From: a virus
Reading direction: 5' to 3' (one strand)
Length of the DNA: 64,000 nt
Virus record (IMG/VR): IMGVR_UViG_3300021962_000047
Location: 41,972-105,971 of that record
Shown here: positions 53,809-63,018 of the stretch, piece after piece
How the letters are laid out: each line of letters begins with the position of its first letter
How positions within the stretch are numbered: position 1 is the first letter of the stretch
Position numbers and translations under genes: made by a program
The notes under the pieces: model-generated
Told to the model about the DNA's origin: nothing
What the model saw: the letters and a program-made list of their open reading frames with translations, nothing else
The model's database searches: none

Positions 53809-54536
53809 AATCCTTGTTCTAATTGTTTTAGTTTATACAATGAAACCAAATCAGGTTTACTTTCATTGATTTTATTTATCGTCTGTGAAACTTTAGATGA
53901 CAATTCATTATCATCAGATTCACTACGAGTCATTTCCAATTTCGAAACGACTGACTCCTTTAATTCAATAAATTGTTTTTCAATTTCCTTTTTGTTCAAA
54001 GAAAGTAGAGATTTTAACTCTGTTTTTTCTTCTTCTGAAATTGTAGAGAATTCATTATTAAACGTAGAAGTTGCAATTTTTAACATAGATGATAATGGAA
54101 TATTAACACTCTCAGTTAAAGATTTTTCTTCTTTTGTTACAATTAAATTTTTAAGACGTGTTTTAGATTCTAAAACTTTTTCCAAGTTTGTAATTTTGTT
54201 TTCATAAACCACAAAATCAATATCTGAATATTGATTTCCATCAACATCTTTAATCAAAGTATCTACCCAATCACTTAATTCTTGGATTTTGCTTTTGTTT
54301 TTATCAATTAAGGAAACTAATTTTTCCAAAGATTCATTAACATATTCTGATGCGATATCTTTATTTATACCTTTTTTAGATGATAAATCATCATAGATAT
54401 AATAAATTTCAGAGATGTTTTTATTAGATAAAACTCTTTTTTTAAATTCTTTAATATGATTCTTGAATGAATCTTTACCGTAAGAATTGGCTAGAAGATT
54501 TTCGATATTTGATTTTATTTGACCGAATTTTTTCAT
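53805..54536 (-). CDS. Unknown helical protein after portal (243 aa)
   Basis: 243 residues, nearly all helix (KEFKKRVLSNKNISEIYYIY, ESLEKLVSLIDKNKSKIQEL, EKQFIELKESVVSKLEMTRS), rich in Lys and Glu. Placed directly after the portal gene, where T4 has small prohead-core genes (gp67/gp68), so it may be a core or scaffold part. It starts with its own late motif and is coupled to the holin-like genes. Confidence 0.6.
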   Translation of the reverse strand: MKKFGQIKSNIENLLANSYGKDSFKNHIKEFKKRVLSNKNISEIYYIYDDLSSKKGINKDIASEYVNESLEKLVSLIDKNKSKIQELSDWVDTLIKDVDGNQYSDIDFVVYENKITNLEKVLESKTRLKNLIVTKEEKSLTESVNIPLSSMLKIATSTFNNEFSTISEEEKTELKSLLSLNKKEIEKQFIELKESVVSKLEMTRSESDDNELSSKVSQTINKINESKPDLVSLYKLKQLEQGL

Positions 54537-54549
54537 GATATTTTATTTT

Positions 54550-54556
54550 ATAAATA
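54550..54556 (-). promoter_or_regulatory. TATTTAT motif before 243-aa gene
   Basis: Exact TATTTAT on the minus strand, 13 bases before the ATG and directly after the portal stop. Confidence 0.6.
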
Positions 54557-56428
54557 TCACTTGTTTAATAACTGGTCCAATTTACTTTCAATTTCACCTA
54601 ATGATTTTCTACCTTTTGACAAATCTATGGTGTCAATTACATTACCCTTCAATAAATTACCTTCCTCAACTATAAGGTTCATATCCCTTTCTTTTACAGA
54701 TTCAGGAGTAACTTCAGATTCAGGTGATGCCTCGGCTCCACCCACTTCAGGTGCTCCACCCACTTCAGGTGCTCCTCCAAAATCGGCACCTAAGTCACCA
54801 AAACCAGTATCTGCAGGTTCTGTTATTTCACTATCACCACCCGGCTCAGGGGATTCACTACCACCCTCTCCAGGTCTATTACCATATAACTTATCCAAGT
54901 TATCAAAAATACCTGTCTTAGTGATAACCTCAGGAGTTTTTTCCAATTCAGACGCAACAGCCTTTTCAATACGTTGTTGTTGGATATCCAATTTAATTTC
55001 TTCATCAGAGAAACCAAGGATGTGTTTCTTAGCCCAAGAAGAAGAAACGGGTTGAATACCATTACCTGGGTCAGCAACAGCATCTTTGTACAATTGTATT
55101 TTTTGTTGCCAGTTCTCAACCTTTAATAAATCAGCTTGAGTAGATGGGTTAGTTAAACCTAATGTGAAGTTATTTAATTCATCTTCAAATCCTAAAACGT
55201 AAAGGTGAATGATTGCAATTTTGTTTAACTCCTGAATCATAGATTTTTGAATTCTATTGATTGTACGAGCGAAACGAATATCCTGTAACGCCAAATTCTT
55301 ACCATCACCAACAACTTCTTCAAAACCTAAGAACGCTTTAGGAACACGAAGTGCCGTTAACAATTTCTTTTGGATATACTCAATATCAGCAATCTCAGAT
55401 AAGTTCTGAGCTCCTGGTAATGTATCAATTGGGTTTGGTGCGTTAGGGTCACGAACAGGAATAAAATAATCCTGGTCAACCGCCATCTGATTGTATCTTA
55501 AATCTACGTTACCTGTAGCTGAATCCACAACTTGGTCACGCTTGAATTTGTTGGCAACTCTTTGTACATAAGGCTCAACGTCCTTATCATCCATATTACC
55601 CACGAATACCTTAAACACCCTTCTTTCAGGTGCTCTTGATGTTCTATAGATTAACATAGCATCTTCAGACAAAATAAGTTGTTTCCAAATCCTTCTGGCT
55701 TTTTCCAACATAGAAGTACCGTATGGTAATTTTCTATCATCACCCAATAATCTAAAGTGAGCAATTTCCCATGTGTTGAATTCCAAGTCCTTTTCTTTCC
55801 ACGTAAACTTCAACATATCGTTTTCAGTTTCGGTTTGATATCTACCGGGACTTGATTTCATCCCCCTTTCTAAACGTTCGATTTGAATGTTTGGAAGCTG
55901 TTGAGCTCCCATAATACCTTTTTCGGAGTCAAGTTTTAAAAAGACAAAATTGTCCCCATACTTACAAGTATTTCTTGTCCACATAGGTAGATTAGTATTA
56001 ATATCAAGTCGATTGTTGAATAAGTCAGCAAGTACTGATTTAATACGTTTACTTTCGGAATAAATTTGTAGAATGTATCCATCTTCATTTGTTGTTGTTG
56101 ATTCTTCTGAATAAATATCCAACGCGGCGGAGATTTCAGGAGTATATTCCATACTCTCATAATCATAAAAGGCTGCTAATCTTGTTGGAGTATAATAAAC
56201 GGCTTGAGTATATAAGTTACTTTCAACCTTGGTCCATTGTTGACCCAAATACAAAGATTGTTGAGCTTCTAATTTCTCTCTTTCGTATTCGTTTTTATCG
56301 GTAGTTTTTAATAACTCCTTTTTGTCAAATTTATAAACCGGCGCTTGCTGGTCTAACGTAGAGTCAGGACCAAACACTTTGGTTAATCTCTGCCAAATTG
56401 TTAAGTTATTTAAATTGTTATCTGCCAT
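54557..56428 (-). CDS. Portal protein, gp20-like
   Basis: 623 residues. TPEISAALDIYSEESTTTNE, RNTCKYGDNFVFLKLDSEKG, ERLERGMKSSPGRYQTETEN, GTSMLEKARRIWKQLILSED, and KKLLTALRVPKAFLGFEEVV are the portal core patterns of T4-like phages. Portal rings form the DNA entry channel and head-tail joint. T4 gp20 is 524 residues; the extra 100 are an acidic Pro/Gly/Glu-rich tail (about 525-580) with repeated GGAPEVGGA. It lies downstream of terminase on the same strand, and has its own late motif. Confidence 0.95.
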   Translation of the reverse strand: MADNNLNNLTIWQRLTKVFGPDSTLDQQAPVYKFDKKELLKTTDKNEYEREKLEAQQSLYLGQQWTKVESNLYTQAVYYTPTRLAAFYDYESMEYTPEISAALDIYSEESTTTNEDGYILQIYSESKRIKSVLADLFNNRLDINTNLPMWTRNTCKYGDNFVFLKLDSEKGIMGAQQLPNIQIERLERGMKSSPGRYQTETENDMLKFTWKEKDLEFNTWEIAHFRLLGDDRKLPYGTSMLEKARRIWKQLILSEDAMLIYRTSRAPERRVFKVFVGNMDDKDVEPYVQRVANKFKRDQVVDSATGNVDLRYNQMAVDQDYFIPVRDPNAPNPIDTLPGAQNLSEIADIEYIQKKLLTALRVPKAFLGFEEVVGDGKNLALQDIRFARTINRIQKSMIQELNKIAIIHLYVLGFEDELNNFTLGLTNPSTQADLLKVENWQQKIQLYKDAVADPGNGIQPVSSSWAKKHILGFSDEEIKLDIQQQRIEKAVASELEKTPEVITKTGIFDNLDKLYGNRPGEGGSESPEPGGDSEITEPADTGFGDLGADFGGAPEVGGAPEVGGAEASPESEVTPESVKERDMNLIVEEGNLLKGNVIDTIDLSKGRKSLGEIESKLDQLLNK

Positions 56429-56441
56429 TATATATTTTTAC

Positions 56442-56448
56442 ATAAATA
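56442..56448 (-). promoter_or_regulatory. TATTTAT motif before portal
   Basis: Exact TATTTAT on the minus strand (CTATTTATGTAAAAATATATA), 13 bases before the portal ATG. Confidence 0.65.
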
Positions 56449-56504
56449 GTAGGATTCTTTACAAGAAATTAAATATCAACTTTACTTTCGTTTAAATAAT
56501 CCGT

Positions 56505-58286
56505 TTATTTTGACTTTCCGAATAACCATAAATAGTTTTGATAGTCATTTTTAGTTGCACCCCCTCCTCTACTTCCACCACCAATACCAAACGGGTCAGC
56601 ACCCATAGGAGTAGATGGACTGAAGTCATCAATAGGGTTTCTAACAGCCGATTCCTGAACGGTCCAACTATCAACCATAGCCTTTGTCTGTTCCGTAACC
56701 TTCTCCAATAAGGTAAATGATGTTTCACCCACATAGATAGCCATGGCACAAGCCATAATCAAATCGTCGTGTTGACCTTTAATATGGTCAGGTCTTCCGT
56801 TAACATATACAAACGTATTCAACTCATTTAATAAACGTGATGAACGAATATCAAAACCATGTCTTAATGCCTCTTCAAATGCAGCAACAATCTGAACCCT
56901 TTTTGAGTTAAAGTTAATACCTGGTATCTTCTCATCTGCCTTGGGGTTATACTTCCACTTATCGGCTAAATTAATACCATCAATATATAGATTTTTATAC
57001 CCCAATTCTTGCATTTTTCTTGAGGTAGAAACACCCATACCACCCGTTATATCAATCACCACAAAGGCTGAATACATCGTAGCCCATTTCAGTGCAATAT
57101 CGGCAGCCACATCAGGTGGTATCTTACCCAAATATTCTACAACCTGTTCACGAGTGTCAAAATCAAGAATACAAAAAGTCGTGAAGTCCTCAGAATCACC
57201 ACGAGAAACGTCAATACCCATAATGTATTTGTGACCCATCTGAGCTTCTTTCCATTGCCACAATGCTCCACCCATAAATTTATTAATCGGCTGACGAATA
57301 GAATTTTCTTTAATCTTTTCTATTGTTTCGGGGGGAATAACACTATCACCTGAACCTAAGAAATTACACTCCAATTCCTGTGCAATCTTTCTTCTGTCAA
57401 ATTTAAGTTTTTTGGCCATCGCTTCAAACCAAGATGAATATGGTTTATATCCGTCTAATATTTTTTTCTTAATATCTTCGAAATCCCTATCTCTTGGGTC
57501 TACGGTACTGTAATCAATTACAACATCCTCATCTTTATAATCTTCACGATTTAACATATAGTGAATCACATCTTTAACCTTAAGAAGTTTTAAATCTCGG
57601 GTATATCGTGGGTCTCTATACCAATACATTTCCGTGATTTTAAAGTCATTCATACCACGGAGAGCTTGGTCGTATATTGAATAGTAGATTTGGTCAAAAC
57701 CGTTTGGTGTTGAGATAACTATCACTTTACCACCTGTAGAAAGTGACGCCATACAAGCTGACCAGAAGTCGTCATCAGCTTCAATAAACGCAGCCTCGTC
57801 AAATATAAGAATAGTGGGGGTATAACCACGGAGTGCGTCTTTGGATGTTGCTACGGACTTTACTTCACACCCATTAGATAGTTTAAAGTGACGAGCTGCG
57901 TTTTTTTCGGTAGAGAATGTTACCCCCAACCAAGATGGCCATTGGTCGACAAACGACCTTACTTTGTTTGCAAATTCAACTGACGTATCAAGTTTGTTTG
58001 CAATAATAAGAATTTTTTCAGGTTTTGTTTTAGATGCAAAAACTAATCTTTTTGATACCCACGCCGAGGTAACTGTCGATACTCCAGCTTGACGATATTT
58101 TAACGCAATATTTTCCTCGTAGTTATCATAATCATTTACCAACTGTTCTTGGTCGGCAAATAAATCTAATGGTACATACTTGGATTGTGTGTTATCGTAG
58201 GTTTGTAAATATGTTTTAAGTGCGTAAGGTGTGTTTCTTACGCACTTAGCATATTCTAAGATTGCTTGTTCTTTGGATAAAGCCAT
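56505..58286 (-). CDS. Terminase large subunit, gp17-like
   Basis: 593 residues. ATPase: adenine-binding and Walker A region ALKYRQAGVSTVTSAWV (about 60-77), Walker B TILIFDEAAF (about 158). Nuclease (RNase H fold): GIDVSRGDSEDFTTF (about 353), FVVIDITGGMG (about 408), and GQHDDLIMACAMAI (about 503) supply the acidic residues. It cuts the concatemer and pumps DNA into the prohead through the portal. Near T4 gp17 (610). It has no late motif directly upstream; probably in the long 62067-56505 unit. Confidence 0.96.
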   Translation of the reverse strand: MALSKEQAILEYAKCVRNTPYALKTYLQTYDNTQSKYVPLDLFADQEQLVNDYDNYEENIALKYRQAGVSTVTSAWVSKRLVFASKTKPEKILIIANKLDTSVEFANKVRSFVDQWPSWLGVTFSTEKNAARHFKLSNGCEVKSVATSKDALRGYTPTILIFDEAAFIEADDDFWSACMASLSTGGKVIVISTPNGFDQIYYSIYDQALRGMNDFKITEMYWYRDPRYTRDLKLLKVKDVIHYMLNREDYKDEDVVIDYSTVDPRDRDFEDIKKKILDGYKPYSSWFEAMAKKLKFDRRKIAQELECNFLGSGDSVIPPETIEKIKENSIRQPINKFMGGALWQWKEAQMGHKYIMGIDVSRGDSEDFTTFCILDFDTREQVVEYLGKIPPDVAADIALKWATMYSAFVVIDITGGMGVSTSRKMQELGYKNLYIDGINLADKWKYNPKADEKIPGINFNSKRVQIVAAFEEALRHGFDIRSSRLLNELNTFVYVNGRPDHIKGQHDDLIMACAMAIYVGETSFTLLEKVTEQTKAMVDSWTVQESAVRNPIDDFSPSTPMGADPFGIGGGSRGGGATKNDYQNYLWLFGKSK

Positions 58287-58300
58287 TTTTCATATCTAAC

Positions 58301-59593
58301 TTATGAAAGGTCTATACCGAGTCCACCCAAAAAGTTTCTGAAATCATCATCGTCGTCGTCTTCTTCATCATCTTCAGAACCTAACGCATCTTCTAAGTCA
58401 TAACGCTTAAGTTCATCGATAATTTCATCAACCATTTTCTTAACGATTTTCTTTCCTGTGTCACTACCTGATAAAATTTCTCTTGCTACCTCAAAAAATT
58501 CTTCTGTTGATAGTGATGAAAAACGAGAGAATAAATAATTCTGAATCTCTCTCATATCATCTTCAAATAATTCATCAGGATATGATTGTAAAAACTTTTC
58601 CCAAATTACGGGACCCATACGTAAATCCCATATCTCATATGGCATTGTGTCTTGAGACTGCATCACCATTTCAGCAGCTCTTGGGTCATCAGGTAAACCT
58701 TGTGTACCCAAAACCTCATAAACACCTTTCAAAAGTTCATGAATAAGAATTGGGAAGAATAAACCTTTTGCCTTAATTGTTGGTGGGTCAGTAGTTTCAT
58801 CTACTTCTTCAGTTCCCTCTACCCCTTGTCCTGATGCTGCCATCATTTGTGTGGCTTCATCTGGCATAATCCAATAAACCAAATCGTTGATTGACATAAT
58901 CACACCATAAAGGTTCAACAATCTTGGATTAATACGATTTAACTCATCTTCAACTAAAGAGAACATATAATGTCCTTTTTTAGATGCTCCTTGGATTAAT
59001 GAGTTAATAAATCTACGCTTAGCTTTTTCCATATCAAACTTTTCAAAAGCTTTCATAAAATCTTCTAAGTCATCTTCAGCTTCTTCAGATGATACACCAA
59101 ATTGTTGTAACACCTCTTCTTCTTCAGGTTCTTGAGATTGCTTTTGTAGTTTGCTTCTATCAATTTGATTCATACCTGTGGTCAACTCAACGTCGAATTG
59201 AAATGCTTCATCTGGTAAAGACATTTCTTTCTTAACTAAATCTACGGCTAAGTTTTCAAGATATTCTTTGTTATCGTTTTCGATAGTTTTAACTTCTTGT
59301 ACTGCCTGCATCAACATCATTTGAAGTTGCATAAACGCACTTTGTGTTGAAACTGTTTGTAGACCTGTATATCTTTTTACCTTATCTACTACGTCTTTAA
59401 ATCTTTTAGACGCAACCAATTCTTCAAATGTTGAGATAACACCATCACCGTCAATGTCAATATCCAATGCAGGATTGTCAGACAAAGGAGTTTCTCTGTC
59501 CTCAATCTTCTTTTGAATATCCGGCGCCATTCTTTCAGGACGGTCACCATAGTCAATAGGTGCTTCCTTAATTGTTATCTTCTGCCTTTTCAT
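58301..59593 (-). CDS. Unknown structural protein with EF-hand loop (430 aa)
   Basis: 430 residues. Residues 46-57 (DIDGDGVISTFE) follow the 12-position EF-hand calcium loop with Asp at 1, 3, 5, Gly at 6, Ile at 8 and Glu at 12. The rest is helical and acidic, ending in a run of Glu and Asp (EDDEEDDDDDDFRNFL). Homology to known families is not seen. It overlaps the next gene by 26 bases and precedes the terminase. A packaging or head role is inferred by place. Confidence 0.65.
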   Translation of the reverse strand: MKRQKITIKEAPIDYGDRPERMAPDIQKKIEDRETPLSDNPALDIDIDGDGVISTFEELVASKRFKDVVDKVKRYTGLQTVSTQSAFMQLQMMLMQAVQEVKTIENDNKEYLENLAVDLVKKEMSLPDEAFQFDVELTTGMNQIDRSKLQKQSQEPEEEEVLQQFGVSSEEAEDDLEDFMKAFEKFDMEKAKRRFINSLIQGASKKGHYMFSLVEDELNRINPRLLNLYGVIMSINDLVYWIMPDEATQMMAASGQGVEGTEEVDETTDPPTIKAKGLFFPILIHELLKGVYEVLGTQGLPDDPRAAEMVMQSQDTMPYEIWDLRMGPVIWEKFLQSYPDELFEDDMREIQNYLFSRFSSLSTEEFFEVAREILSGSDTGKKIVKKMVDEIIDELKRYDLEDALGSEDDEEDDDDDDFRNFLGGLGIDLS

Positions 59594-60257
59594 CTCTAAA
59601 TTGTATATTAAGGTTATTAAAATTTAAAAAACTTGGTAATTCTACCGAACTACGATTTTTTTCTTTTTCAGCCTTTGGGGCTGGCTTGTGTTTTGGTTTG
59701 TAAGGAGTTTTTCTGTCAGGTTTTGAAGGTGTCTTCACTGGAGTTTTTGTAGGAGCCTCCTTGGTTCCCTGTTCAACTAAACCAATTAAATCTTTCTTTG
59801 TCATAGTATTCGGAATGTGTTTACGAATCAAATTTACTAAAGATTCTTCAATTTGTCTAATTGTTTTTTCGTTTTCCTTAATTTGAGCATCACTCATCAT
59901 AGGACGGTTGTTATCTGAATCATCATCCATTCCGTCAGGTGCCATATCATCAGCATCATGTGGAGTTTCCTGTCCTGTATTTGCCTGTAGTGCATCTGCA
60001 CCTAATGCATTACTGTCATCAATATTCTCATTTTCAACATCATCTTGTTCAGATGCAATTTTTTTAGCAATACTGTCTACAGTTTTATTTAAACCAACCA
60101 ATTCTTCTTTAGCTTTTTTAGTTGCATCGGATATACTGGTTCCCTGTTCTAAGATAACCTTACCATATAAGGTGTTAATTTGAGATTCGTTTAACATTTT
60201 TAATGTTTCAAATCTAAAACCTTCTTGTAACAATCTAACGACTTTATGATTTTTCAT
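59568..60257 (-). CDS. Unknown protein with Lys/Pro-rich C-terminus (229 aa)
   Basis: 229 residues. N-terminal helix (VVRLLQEGFRFETLKMLNES), an acidic middle (ADDMAPDGMDDDSDNN), a helix (IRQIEESLVNLIRKHI) and a Lys/Pro/Thr-rich stretch (about 165-210: APTKTPVKTPSKPDRKTPYK). Charge blocks suggest binding to other head proteins or DNA. Overlaps both neighbours, as part of the head operon. Confidence 0.6.
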   Translation of the reverse strand: MKNHKVVRLLQEGFRFETLKMLNESQINTLYGKVILEQGTSISDATKKAKEELVGLNKTVDSIAKKIASEQDDVENENIDDSNALGADALQANTGQETPHDADDMAPDGMDDDSDNNRPMMSDAQIKENEKTIRQIEESLVNLIRKHIPNTMTKKDLIGLVEQGTKEAPTKTPVKTPSKPDRKTPYKPKHKPAPKAEKEKNRSSVELPSFLNFNNLNIQFRDEKAEDNN

Positions 60258-60658
60258 GATTCTATTAATGATTTTTCAAATGACAATACTATGTCTCTTT
60301 CATATAATTTATCAGATACTTGTTTTTCATTATCTCCGTAATGAAATACGAGTCTCTTATATCCTTTGTCTGTTATTTCTTCTGTGTCAGCGTCTTCCCA
60401 AGCCAATGCTATAACCCCTTCAACAGAATCATAAACTGAAAAAAAGTCCGAGTTTTGAATTAAATTAAGTTGTACACCCGAATTTTTCAAAACACCTACC
60501 TTCTTTATAAAATTAATTTGGGGTGGAGATGGTTTACCCGAAGCTGGCTCGGAATCCCATTCATCACCCCAAACATTATCTTCGTCTGAGAAGATAAACT
60601 CGTAAATGTTGTCGCCCTTATAGTTAGGTCCTAATTCATTTACATATACAAGGTTCAT
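60254..60658 (-). CDS. Unknown protein of head operon (134 aa)
   Basis: 134 residues. MNLVYVNELGPNYKGDNIYE, then PPQINFIKKVGVLKNSGVQL, YDSVEGVIALAWEDADTEEI; alpha/beta type. It occurs with four-base overlaps to both neighbours, so it is translated in the same chain. No motif visible. Small head-related protein by context. Confidence 0.6.
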   Translation of the reverse strand: MNLVYVNELGPNYKGDNIYEFIFSDEDNVWGDEWDSEPASGKPSPPQINFIKKVGVLKNSGVQLNLIQNSDFFSVYDSVEGVIALAWEDADTEEITDKGYKRLVFHYGDNEKQVSDKLYERDIVLSFEKSLIES

Positions 60659-61887
60659 AACAATTCACCTTTAGGAGAAACTTTTATCTGTTGACCTTCG
60701 TTTTCAAAAACAAGATTTCCCTTATTAGTTTTTCCTAAAAATTTGATTGTTTCGTTTTCGCCTAACAAAAAGTCAGCTGTCATTTCTTGCTCGATTGTTT
60801 CAGAAAGAGTTTTGATTTGGTCTTTTACTAATACTCTGTTTTTAACTTCAGAAATATATCTTTTAACCTTTTTTTCTTTTAACTCAGTTTCTTCAGATTC
60901 AGTAATTACAAAATATTTTGATAATACTTTATCTATTTTAGATTCTGAAAAAATCTCATCCATTATTTTACTACCGAATTCTGATTCAGCAGCTTCACCA
61001 GCTGGTACTTCCATATCTAAACCTAAATCAAGTTCGTCACCTCCTAAGTCTAGTTCATCACCAGCATCAACATTCAAATCAGATTCATCATCAACACCGT
61101 AGTCAATACCCTCTTCATCCTCAAAATTAGAAAGGATATCATCATAATCTTCTTCACTAAGTTTTGTTAAATCCACGGCAGATAATATGGAATTAATAAC
61201 ATACTTAATGTTTTCAGATGTAAGACCTTGTGTTTCGTCTAATGTTCTTAATTTTTGACCTAATTTTCCTGTTAACTTTTGAACGTATTTAAATGTAGTT
61301 TCTTCGTCACCTTCAGCAGGTACTTCTGCATCTAAACCTAAATCTAATTCCTCTTCACCACCATCAGCAGGTACTTCAGCATCTAAACCTAAATCTAAGT
61401 TAAAATCTTCACCACCATCGGCAGCAGGTGCTTCAGTATCTAAACCTAAATCTAATTCAGCATCAACTTCAGGAGCCGGTGCCGCATCAACTTCAGGTGA
61501 TGGTTCTGGTTTAGGTGTTTTTAAAACAAATTTCTTTTGTTCTCCAAATAATTCAACACCTTCTTCGTTTTCGAATAAACGGTTAATTTCTTTTGCCTTT
61601 AAATTCAAAGATTTTAAAGCTGCTGAATAAGATTTATAATATTTTCTATTTTGGATTGGCTCAATGTAGTCCAATTCCGATTCGTTTATTGAACTTTTGA
61701 TGATATATCCATTTTTTTCATTAACGATAGAATAATCTTTACCATCAGCTAACGAAATCGAATACTCTACAGTTGATTCTGTGATTTCACTTTTCTCAAC
61801 TTCACCATAACGAGCAATTTCCATGATACGGTTTATCTTATCCATACCTTGTAATTTCTCACTTCCTAGAGGTCTTAAATCTGCCAT
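60655..61887 (-). CDS. Acidic repeat-containing protein (410 aa)
   Basis: 410 residues. Residues about 125-200 and 272-300 carry acidic tandem repeats (LDLGLDAEVPA and close variants, at least four). The N-terminal 110 and C-terminal 110 residues are mixed alpha/beta (ADLRPLGSEKLQGMDKINRI; KVKRYISEVKNRVLVKDQIK). Acidic phage proteins of this kind often act as scaffold or DNA mimics; here the head operon suggests scaffold. A strong late motif is not directly upstream; see 62084. Confidence 0.65.
   Translation of the reverse strand: MADLRPLGSEKLQGMDKINRIMEIARYGEVEKSEITESTVEYSISLADGKDYSIVNEKNGYIIKSSINESELDYIEPIQNRKYYKSYSAALKSLNLKAKEINRLFENEEGVELFGEQKKFVLKTPKPEPSPEVDAAPAPEVDAELDLGLDTEAPAADGGEDFNLDLGLDAEVPADGGEEELDLGLDAEVPAEGDEETTFKYVQKLTGKLGQKLRTLDETQGLTSENIKYVINSILSAVDLTKLSEEDYDDILSNFEDEEGIDYGVDDESDLNVDAGDELDLGGDELDLGLDMEVPAGEAAESEFGSKIMDEIFSESKIDKVLSKYFVITESEETELKEKKVKRYISEVKNRVLVKDQIKTLSETIEQEMTADFLLGENETIKFLGKTNKGNLVFENEGQQIKVSPKGELL
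61308..61470 (-). repeat. Acidic LDLGLD(A/T)EVPA coding repeat
   Basis: Three close copies of about 51-60 bases encode LDLGLD-x-E-[VA]-PA with Gly/Glu linkers; a further diverged copy lies at about 61000-61055. The copies are similar at DNA level (for example CATCTAAACCTAAATCTAA), so they could recombine. Confidence 0.7.
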
Positions 61888-61902
61888 TTTATTTTTTTTA
61901 TT

Positions 61903-62067
61903 TTAATTATTTAATCCATTAATACCGCCAAGAGCAACAGCATTTAACTGAACAACTGTATTACCTGATAAATCAGAATATTGAGGATAGGGTGGTATTG
62001 CAGTCTCTCCTTTGCCATTCCATGGTTCAAAGTATTGATAGTATGTGTTTGCACTATAGGTCGCCAT
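61903..62067 (-). CDS. Small unknown protein (54 aa)
   Basis: 54 residues ATG to TAA. MATYSANTYYQYFEPWNGKG, then ETAIPPYPQYSDLSGNTVVQ and LNAVALGGINGLNN: Tyr, Pro and Gly rich, no membrane segment. It begins with a late motif 16 bases upstream and leads a large downstream unit. The ending with LGGINGL may be a short structural peptide. Real gene status is moderately supported by motif and spacing. Confidence 0.55.
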   Translation of the reverse strand: MATYSANTYYQYFEPWNGKGETAIPPYPQYSDLSGNTVVQLNAVALGGINGLNN

Positions 62068-62083
62068 AATAGTTTTTTACTTA

Positions 62084-62090
62084 ATAAATA
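62084..62090 (-). promoter_or_regulatory. TATTTAT motif heading the packaging unit
   Basis: Exact TATTTAT on the minus strand, 16 bases before the 54-aa gene. It may drive the acidic-repeat gene through the terminase, as no other motif lies between. Confidence 0.6.
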
Positions 62091-62135
62091 TATTGATTAT
62101 TGTGATTTTTCAAAATTTGACGGATAATTATGCAG

Positions 62136-62888
62136 TTATTCAGAAATTTCTTGTTCTAAAGACAATCTTTTATCCATAAGTTCGTTGGTGAAATCAAATA
62201 ATTTTTGAATATATCCGTTTCTTCTTAAAAATTTAAACACTAAATTTTCATACGAATATTCACCTTCTTTTTCTAATCCAGCTGAACGGTATGTTTTTAA
62301 CTTATCTTTTATTTTCTCAATCTCAACCAACGCATCATCTAACTCATCATCTTCAACATTATCTATTGTTGTATCAATAATGTCCATCCATTGGTCTACT
62401 TTCTGTTTGATTTTATTCTCATCAATAGTAACATCTTCAGGTGATGGTTCGGCAATCCACTTATCATATAGTACCGAATATACTCCAGTAGAAAAATGAG
62501 ATTCTTCAGTATCTTGTACATATAATTCCACATCATATCCCTTAACCGTAATATCGTGTGTAGAATTAAATAAGGTTTTCTTTAATTTAAATAATTCTTG
62601 ATATATCTCTTTAAACTCACCCGCCTCGTCAAAATTATACATAACATGTAAATCAACATCAGAAAATTCTGACCAGTTATAATTTGCCAATGAGCCGGTC
62701 ATAGTTATATCTGAAATAAAAATTTCAATACCTAAAAAATCAATAAATTCATTGGCGATTCGTAATAGAGAGTTTCTAACCTCATCTTGCATTTTGGCTT
62801 TAGATGGATTGTCAGGATTTGTCCATATAGTTGGATTAAGTTCATCCTGAATATTAAAGCTTGATATAATTTTGTTAAAGTTTTCCAT
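62136..62888 (-). CDS. Nucleotidyltransferase-fold protein
   Basis: 250 residues. TMTGSLANYNWSEFSDVDLH is the G-S-x(n)-D-x-D signature of the pol-beta nucleotidyltransferase fold, and GYDVELYVQDTEE carries the third acidic residue. The remainder is helical (DDALVEIEKIKDKLKTYRSA). The family includes tRNA-, antibiotic- and toxin/antitoxin-type NTases; the phage role is unknown. It has its own late motif, so it is probably made late and may be packaged. Confidence 0.75.
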   Translation of the reverse strand: MENFNKIISSFNIQDELNPTIWTNPDNPSKAKMQDEVRNSLLRIANEFIDFLGIEIFISDITMTGSLANYNWSEFSDVDLHVMYNFDEAGEFKEIYQELFKLKKTLFNSTHDITVKGYDVELYVQDTEESHFSTGVYSVLYDKWIAEPSPEDVTIDENKIKQKVDQWMDIIDTTIDNVEDDELDDALVEIEKIKDKLKTYRSAGLEKEGEYSYENLVFKFLRRNGYIQKLFDFTNELMDKRLSLEQEISE

Positions 62889-62893
62889 CTTAA

Positions 62894-62900
62894 ATAAATA
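62894..62900 (-). promoter_or_regulatory. TATTTAT motif before nucleotidyltransferase
   Basis: Exact TATTTAT on the minus strand, five bases before the ATG, one of the tightest spacings. Confidence 0.6.
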
Positions 62901-62996
62901 TTACGTATTACAATACCAAACTTCAAGGTCATATGATTGTAGATATAAGTCAAAAAACTTATTATTCGCAGCTTCTTTTAATTGGTTGTCAGTCAT
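62901..62996 (-). CDS. Possible 31-residue protein
   Basis: ATG to TAA of 31 codons (MTDNQLKEAANNKFFDLYLQ and SYDLEVWYCNT). It starts 15 bases after a TATTTAT motif and ends at the motif of the next gene, so spacing fits the unit plan. It is short, so real expression is uncertain. Confidence 0.4.
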   Translation of the reverse strand: MTDNQLKEAANNKFFDLYLQSYDLEVWYCNT

Positions 62997-63011
62997 TAAA
63001 AACGTTTAGTA

Positions 63012-63018
63012 ATAAATA
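63012..63018 (-). promoter_or_regulatory. TATTTAT motif before 31-residue ORF
   Basis: Exact TATTTAT on the minus strand, 15 bases before the ATG at 62996, directly after the KTSC gene stop. Confidence 0.5.
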
